Assembly: GCA_036362985.1 (NCBI GenBank)
Contig: JAYGXS010000010.1
Coordinates: forward strand, 8,261,616 to 8,325,615
Reading direction: 5' to 3'
Source of the DNA: Ligula intestinalis
Lineage: Eukaryota > Platyhelminthes > Cestoda > Diphyllobothriidea > Diphyllobothriidae
Length of the DNA: 64,000 bases
Each line of letters begins with the position of its first letter. Positions within the stretch are counted from its first letter, which is position 1. A model generated the notes under the pieces. That model did not search any database. It had not been told where the DNA came from and saw only the letters and a list, made by a program, of their open reading frames with translations. A program made the translations under genes and the position numbers. This document shows positions 58,346 to 64,000 of the stretch, one piece after another.

Positions 58346-60285
58346 GCTATGAAATTTATTATTTATTTTCAATGTCCTTATAGTTTAAAAAAGGTTTTGT
58401 AGACGCCATGTGCCAAAGAATTATCTCTTGCACTTGTGTGGTAGCAAAGTACGTCTGCTGCATGTTGTATTAACCCTACCAGCCATAACAATTTAATTTA
58501 CGGTTTCCAAATCAGATACTGTATATATTTTTGTCCAAGAAAATCACACACTATGAGGAGATCACATGGTGAGCGAAAATGGTACAATAAATGTGGATCA
58601 GGTTATATACTTCGTAGACATCATTAATACAGTTAATTTTTTTCATTTTATTACGAATGAACATTTCGTGGTCTTGAACGATTTATTATCATGAAGTTCT
58701 TCAGAACGGAAAGATATTCTTCCTTTAAGTATAAAATTTACATAAGAAAGAGTAGTTTTGTGCATTTTTCTAGAAAATATACTTGAATTTATAAGGGCAC
58801 AGAAAGACAATTAAATAATGCATGCCACTTAACTAGCCTTTTCTACAGGCCGTGAAATTCCCAGGTGGTTGAAAAGAAGTTTGATCAAAAGTTCGCATCC
58901 TGCCTTGACTGACGTATCTGTTGATTGTGCTGCATTGTCCCCTATCTTACAACCATACTAAACCTTAAACACATTAATGTATGCCCGTTTTCTATCTTCC
59001 AATATCATACCTGCTTTCCATATGCGAGGAATATGGCACTCGCAAAACCAGAAACCACTCACATAAGCAAAGTTAATCAGTTGTCATCTGATTGTTGAAT
59101 ATACGACCCCGAGAGCAATATGGGGTTCAAGAGGGCATCCTTGTTTACGGTCACAAGGCATTATGTTTACGCAATGGAAAAAGGGTCGTGTTAGTAGAAG
59201 ATTAGATGTTCAGTAAACTTTAAAGGTCAAAGGGCTGGAAAACCAACCGCAATGGGAGGTCAGGTCTTGCGTGCCGGACCATATGCAGTGTGACAACGTG
59301 GCCACTTAATGCTGTTAGATTTGTGCCATAGGCTTAGGTACTGAATTTTGCAAAAGGTCAGCTGTCGTAAGCGTTTAACACGCGTCCATGTGCGAGCCAA
59401 AACTCTCAGTTTACATGGCAACTGAATTAGTGTAAATTCAACGTCAACTTAAAATAGACTGTTTGTACAGCAGACCGGAGTAGATCTAAAGATTAACAAA
59501 TAAAAGCTTTGATCAGAATTCTAACAATAAACTTATTGCGTAGGTCTTTAATGTGCAAAATTGCCTTCACATAGTAAATCAAAGAATTGGAGCTATTTAA
59601 GCGGACAAGCAAAGATACTTGACTGACAGCTGTTGCAAGTGGGTGTGTCCTGCGATGAACCTCTTGGTGGCAAACCAATGATTTGTTTCGAGCCTACCAG
59701 TTGTCACCAATTCGCGTAGGCTTCCTGATCCTTGATTATTCACGTACTCTGCCTAGACTAAGATAGTTTTACATTATGATTCAGTAGTAAAGTTTCATAT
59801 CACTGCAACGCTGTGCCGTTCTATTGCTCTTCGCGCAGTGGAAAGTATGCCGAAGCGAAGTCATTGTGTTGGGGAGATCAAGAGAGTGTCAGCCAGCCAG
59901 CAGTTCTATTTTCAGTAGATAAACCGCGAGCGGCATAATCATTCATTACATATTTTTTTAATGTACCTGTTTGCGGACAAAGCCTAGTGGCCTAAAATGC
60001 TATTCCAAATTCACCTTCATATAAGGCAGCATTAGGTAGAAACGAAAAGCAGATCTTCTGCTTTACCTATTCGAAAATAACTATGCATTTGGCCTGAAAT
60101 TGGCACTGTAAATTCAATTTCTGTGAACCAAGGTATACAAATATCCGAGTTCCGATCATCCTGCCTGGAGTACTGATCCCAGATACAATGAAGGAAATTC
60201 CTACATCGTGAAGATCAAGTTACAATTCCTAACTTTACACAAAATATCTAGCCAAGAACATAATTTCAAGCCAATGCTCCCTGGT
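58346..60285. other. Non-coding AT-rich stretch
   Basis: Nothing recognisable between two PLE blocks. Confidence 0.55.
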
Positions 60286-60289
60286 TCGA

Positions 60290-60905
60290 ATTAAAAGCAA
60301 ACGCAGCCATTGAATTCTACAAATTTCGCGACAGCTTTTCAACTGCATCCCGTCGCTGTATGAGTCAGGTAACGGTTAGCAACATACAGCAGCTCGAATT
60401 TTACAAAATGTCAATGTATAACAACAAGGCTCACAGTTCAGTGTTAATAATGATCAACTGAAGGAAACTACATTAAATCTGCCTATAGGGAGAAAAGGGG
60501 ACAAAAACGAAGTTGGCGAGAACTAGGTCGTGATTAAAACTAGCTGACCAATTACCAAGGTAATTGGAGATTGACCCTGTGGTGTAGCTGCTTGCGTAGG
60601 TCGGGTTTCTCCCATCGTGTGTAGGCAACCTCCAAGTAGCGCAGGGTCCGATCTGTTCATGCCCGAACAAGAACTCGAAAATCTGTTTTGAGATCGACCG
60701 AGTGCCCACTGTTTAGCAGCTGTTCGGTGATCGAATTTCGTGGTACTCAGCCTTCTTGCCTGAAAAGCCAATTAGGCAAGCGTTCATCGGCCTTGGCGGC
60801 CACTTGCCTTTGCGTACGTCCGACGTACTTCCATCCGCAAATGCACGTGAAGTCACAGATACAATTTAGGGTGGCGAGCAAGGGCAAGAGATATTTTGTG
60901 CCTTT
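60290..60905 (-). mobile_element. PLE (second family): GIY-YIG end, C-terminus and 3' region
   Basis: On the minus strand: CDFTCICGWKYVGRTQRQV (YVGRT is the second GIY-YIG box), LPNWLFRQEG, NSITEQLLNSGHSVDLKTDF, RTLRYLEVAYT in shifted frames, and a non-coding tail with GTTGATCATTATTAACACTG. Copies of the same end lie at 61.01-61.80 and 62.94-63.92 kb on the plus strand, so this one forms an inverted pair with them. It differs from the PLE families at 15 and 53 kb. Confidence 0.78.
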
Positions 60906-61249
60906 TATCGGAAGGCTTAAAGGGCCTTATAATAAGGATCTTTTTGGAACTGACTGTTCCGTCAATTTTGACCGCAAAGAATTGCGTTACTTTTGGATGA
61001 AACGTGCAGGATAGCCACGAACTTCGATCACTTTAGAGCTGCTAAACAGTGGTCACTCGGTCGATCTCAAAGCATGTTTCCGAGTACTTGTTCAGACAAA
61101 AAAATCGAACCCTGCGCTACTTGGAAGCGGCATACATATGGTGGGAGGGACCCGACCTGCGCACGCAGCCAGACCATATGGTCAATCTCCAATTACCTTG
61201 GTAATTGAGCAGCTAGTTTTAACCACGACTTACTTCTCGCCAACTTCAT

Positions 61250-61592
61250 AATTATTAAGTTGGTTTGGCAGATTTGCTTAATTTGAGTTGACCCAAGTGT
61301 GAAAAACTCTAGGCGTTTGGCGGGATTTGAACCCGCGCATCAGAGAAAGCCTTTGCCGGAGGCTAACGCTCTACCGCTAAGCTACAAACGCCCGCTTCAC
61401 GCCATGAGTTTAATCACACTTGGATCGATATTACCCGCTCAACTTTTCGCTCATATGGAATCCACCAATACAGGAGCAAGTTGACTGCCCAAGCAGGATT
61501 TCCTAAGCAATCATCTAGAATCCACCAGAATGACCACTAGGCTGACTTAATTATTAAGTTGGTTTGGCAGATTTTCTTAATTTGAGTTGATC
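61250..61592. repeat. 45-bp direct repeats flanking a tRNA-bearing insert
   Basis: AATTATTAAGTTGGTTTGGC and its continuation to GAGTTGA occur at about 61250-61292 and 61550-61592, differing at about two positions. The unit itself can be aligned neither to the PLE copy at 60.4 nor to that at 63.4 kb. Confidence 0.8.
61312..61391 (-). tRNA. tRNA-like gene or tRNA pseudogene, isotype unassigned
   Basis: On the minus strand a 7-bp acceptor stem (GCGTTTG / CAAACGC), a canonical D-arm (GCTTAGCGGTAGAGC with GG), and a perfect T-arm (GCGGG-TTCAAAT-CCCGC) are present. An anticodon-like stem AGCCT/AGGCT encloses CCGGCAA, but it lies two bases too far from the D-arm and lacks the usual T before the anticodon. 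Five T residues follow at 61306-61302, a pol III terminator. The internal promoters are intact, but the anticodon arm argues for a pseudogene, an unusual tRNA or a tRNA-derived insert. Confidence 0.6.
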
Positions 61593-61844
61593 CCCATTTT
61601 CTCCCCATACACAGATGTAATGTAGTTTCCTACAGTTGATCATTATTTACACTGAACTGTGACCCGTGCTGTCATAAATTGATATTTTTTTCTGAAATTC
61701 GAGCTGTTGTATGTTTCTTACTGTTATCTGGTTAATGCAGCGATGAAATGTTATTGAAAAGCCGTCACGAAGTTAGTAGAATCAAATAATTACTGCTGCT
61801 TATACTTGTTTAAAAAGCATACTGGTATCTGCTATTGCTTAACG

Positions 61845-61940
61845 CTTATATCTCTGATGATGAAACCGCGATGGCTTTCAAAACGTCAGGTGGATAAAAC
61901 TGTTGTTCCAGCAATCAAGTCATCTACTTCTTCATACTCG
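61845..61940 (+). repeat. PLE-end RNA module upstream of a PLE
   Basis: CTGATGA (61854-61860) is followed by TGAAACC, GCGAT, GGCTTTC, AAAACGTCAGGTGGATAAAA and the tail TTCCAGCAATCAAGTC. Both the AATAAA (GATAAA) and the GAAA box (CAAAA) have drifted. It precedes the PLE at 61.95 kb in direct orientation. Confidence 0.62.
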
Positions 61941-61949
61941 GTTCTTGAA

Positions 61950-63400
61950 CTGTGGTTTTCCTAGAATTTATAGATGCACATATACGCAGACGTTATGGGA
62001 TACCCAAGACGCATAAGAAGGACATACCTCTGTGGCCAATTCCCTACATGTCTAATTCACCTCAACAAAAACCGGCACAATGGTCTGGCAAAGAACTAAG
62101 GCCCGGCCGATACTTGTTCTCCACTTACACTACAAAGGATGGTTTTCATTTTATTGAGGGCGTTAAGTGCCAAAACACCAATGCTAAATTTATGATTTCT
62201 TGATGTGTCTAATAATTATTTAAAGATGCACTACTGAACGAAACAATAGACTTTATTTGTACCTGTGCGTCTAAAACCCCTCTGTCGCCCGAACTACTGC
62301 GTCAATAGTTGATACTTTTTATCTCAAAATGTTCAACATCTGCTAACTATGCAACTCTACAGACAAAATAATGGAGTCGCAATGGGAGTTACACTGGGGC
62401 CAACATTCACCGACGTTTTGATTCGTCACGTAGAAGAAAAGGTGTCATCAAGATTTAATATGACAACATTATACAAAAGGCATGTAGATGACATGTTCAC
62501 GATTGTTGATTCTATAGAAAACGCTGTTGATCTTCTAAATTTTATGAATAACGGAGCAGCGTAACAAGTTACACTTCCTGTGAGGCCCCATGCTGAAAGA
62601 GAATGGTAGTTCAATAGGATATTCTGATTTCCACAAAAATACCTGGAAAGGGCAGTGCCTATATTTTACCAGTTTTGTGTCAATAAAATGGAAACTTAAC
62701 CTAATAGGTATACTTTTTGAAAAGATGAGGAATATTTGCTCCAATTAGACCCTGGTTGCATAAATTTTCCGCCGTAAAGCGGCCCTGCCTAACCGTGGCT
62801 ATCCTGCACTCTACATCCAAAACTGCAGCAATGCTTTGCGGCCTTAATGGACGGAACAATTGGTTCCGGGAAAGCTTGTTTTGTTATCCTTACACTTTGA
62901 GAGTGATCATATATCGGACGAAGTCAAGCAAAAGATGCGTTGTACCGTCGAAAGGACGCACAACGCAGCTGAGCTCGTCTTCCTCGGTCTTTATAAAAAC
63001 CTTCCAATAAAAGGAACACAGAACGCCTTGCCTTTGCACGCCCATCCAAACTGTTTTTATGAATTCACATGCACTTGCGGTTGCAAGTACATTGGATGTA
63101 AGCAAAGGCAACTACCAGCCAGGTTCGCTGAGCATATGCCTTATTGGCTTTTCATCCAAGAAGGTAGAGTATCAAAGGCTTTGATTACTAAACATCTGTA
63201 AGACGGTGGTCACTTTGGCGATTTCAAAACAGCTTCCCTTTGTACTTGTCCGGGCACGAACAACTCGAACCCTGCACTACTTGGAAGCGGCTTACTATGG
63301 CGAGAAATACCCCAACCTATGAAAGAAACTAGATCACGCGGTCCGTCTCTAATTATCTTGACGGTTATTCGTCTAGATTTAATCAAACTCTGATTTGCTA
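61950..63400 (+). mobile_element. PLE (second family) with reverse transcriptase and GIY-YIG
   Basis: Pieces in order are RRYGIPKTHKKDIPLWPI (finger motif), LYRQNNGVAMGVTLGPTFTD (motif B, with PMGSP-like MGVTLGP), TLYKRHVDDMFTIVDS (the YVDD box as HVDD), then after frameshifts DEVKQKMRCTVERTHN, NCFYEFTCTCGCKYIGCKQR (GIY-YIG second box as YIGC) and HMPYWLFIQEGRVSKALITK. Motif A was not found, and the reverse transcriptase is shortened between the finger and motif B, implying internal loss. The 3' region runs on to about 63.92 kb around an inserted repeat. It is inactive. Confidence 0.82.
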
Positions 63401-63438
63401 TGATCTCTTAACTCTCCATTTCTTCCTCAATGCTGATT

Positions 63439-63779
63439 TAATGTAAGTACCAATAGTAGCGAATATTCGAGTCCCAGGAAGCAGTTCAGAAGACGAAGAT
63501 GCGATCACTGGAACAAGAGTTTTATTTGCCTGACGTTTCAGATTTCGTCGGGAATCCTTAGTCATAGGTAATCGTAAACAAGTCTGAGACATGCGCAGAT
63601 AAGGGGTGATACATGCACAGATTGCACGGTATTTATAGTTCACAGCGGTCACCCGCATGCGTACTATAATTGTCAGTTCTTGTAGTCACCGCTTGAGGTC
63701 TTAATTAAGACCTCAAGCGGTCAGGCAAATAAAACTCTTGTTCCAGTGATCGCATCTTCGTCTTCTTAATGTAAGTACT
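63439..63779 (-). mobile_element. Short PLE-derived insert with 12-bp target duplication
   Basis: The duplicated target TTAATGTAAGTA flanks about 320 bp. The minus strand carries the shared 3' region (ACTATAAATACCGTGCAATC), a module with GGATTCC and GAAACGTCAGGCAAATAAAA, and the tail TTCCAGTGATCGCATC. Its ends are a perfect 46-bp inverted repeat (63488-63533 and 63721-63766), joined through a 34-bp palindrome. No coding capacity was seen. It is a non-autonomous insert probably moved by a PLE. Confidence 0.75.
63688..63721. repeat. 34-bp perfect palindrome
   Basis: The half-site ACCGCTTGAGGTCTTAA is followed immediately by its exact reverse complement, with no spacer. It lies at the inner end of the inverted insert and marks the fold-back point. 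Confidence 0.95.
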
Positions 63780-64000
63780 TCATCCGATCATTATTTAGAG
63801 TGAACTATGACCCTTGCTTTTATGCATTGACATTCTGTGAAATTCGAACTGATGTATGCTTCTAACCGTTATTTGACTCATGCATTTGCGAAGCCGTCGC
63901 GAAATTTTCTGTTTAGCATAGAAAATAAATCGAAAGTATGCGTACTGAAATGCATTTAGTAGACATTTAAGTATCTGTTAAAAAAAACATGCACTACCAA

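Larger units (their letters stand above)
61010..61800 (+). mobile_element. PLE (second family) 3' end, interrupted by a tRNA-bearing segment
   Basis: The plus strand shows NSGHSVDLKA, a VLVQTKKSNPALLGSG piece and the ISNYLGN string also seen at 60.5 kb. The 3' region continues to about 61.25 kb and resumes at 61.55-61.80 kb (GTTGATCATTATTTACACTG). The intervening 260 bp are flanked by a 45-bp direct repeat and hold a tRNA-like gene. Confidence 0.75.
63401..63925 (+). repeat. 3' non-coding region of the second-family PLE, split
   Basis: GCTGATTTAATGTAAGTA (to 63450) and the resumption at 63768 onward (ATCATTATTTAGAGTGAACT, ATTGACATTCTGTGAAATTC) match the same region at 60.4 kb (minus) and 61.6 kb (plus). 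The break is filled by the repeat at 63451-63767. Confidence 0.72.

Noticed and set aside
1..64000. CRISPR array, bacterial operon, rRNA or prophage
   Set aside because: There are no regularly spaced repeats and no conserved rRNA stretches, and the only intact gene is intron-split. The sequence is eukaryotic.

Overview
This window looks like repeat-rich nuclear DNA of a flatworm, most plausibly a tapeworm with a large genome. There are no bacterial-style operons. Genes and pseudogenes lie among long AT-rich non-coding stretches. The one intact host gene has eight exons, and its first two introns are only 32 and 35 bp, a pattern known from schistosomes and tapeworms. The LTR retrotransposon has the unusual C-x2-H-x9-C-x3-C gag knuckle and a tRNA-Trp-like primer site, both marks of the CsRn1 branch of Ty3/gypsy elements first described in flukes. 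The organism is an inference from these features; no species-specific marker was found. LAYOUT: 1-9 kb is mostly anonymous sequence with small Penelope-like element (PLE) relics. 9.0-9.2 kb is a PLE tail. 9.4-11.0 kb and 12.8-14.6 kb are decayed LINEs on the minus strand. 14.6-15.7 kb is a PLE reverse transcriptase/GIY-YIG remnant. 18.05-21.2 kb is a CR1-like LINE split by a 460-bp PLE-tail insertion. 23.7-24.6, 29.8-30.5 and 46.65-46.95 kb hold tRNA-derived SINEs. 29.1-29.7 kb is a large inverted repeat. 34.3-39.65 kb is a complete but dead Ty3/gypsy (CsRn1-like) element with two LTRs. 41.2-47.5 kb is the host deoxynucleoside kinase gene. 48.3-49.2, 51.95-55.0, 57.6-58.35 and 60.3-63.9 kb are PLE copies of at least three families, most with inverted terminal pieces. 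THE GENE: the eight exons of the kinase join with matching phases into 218 codons with a P-loop, an ERS motif and an arginine-rich lid. It belongs to the TK2/dNK branch of the deoxynucleoside salvage kinases. An antisense PLE fragment lies in intron 5 and a SINE lies in intron 7. MOST INTERESTING SIGNAL: twelve copies of one compact module occur across the window, nearly all at PLE ends. Its order is CTGATGA-like box, stem, GAAA, very short hairpin, AATAAA. It resembles a hammerhead-ribozyme core merged with a poly(A) signal. Two PLE families carry different sequences that keep the same pairings. I could not identify a canonical cleavage site, so it may be a degenerate or divergent ribozyme or another structured RNA.
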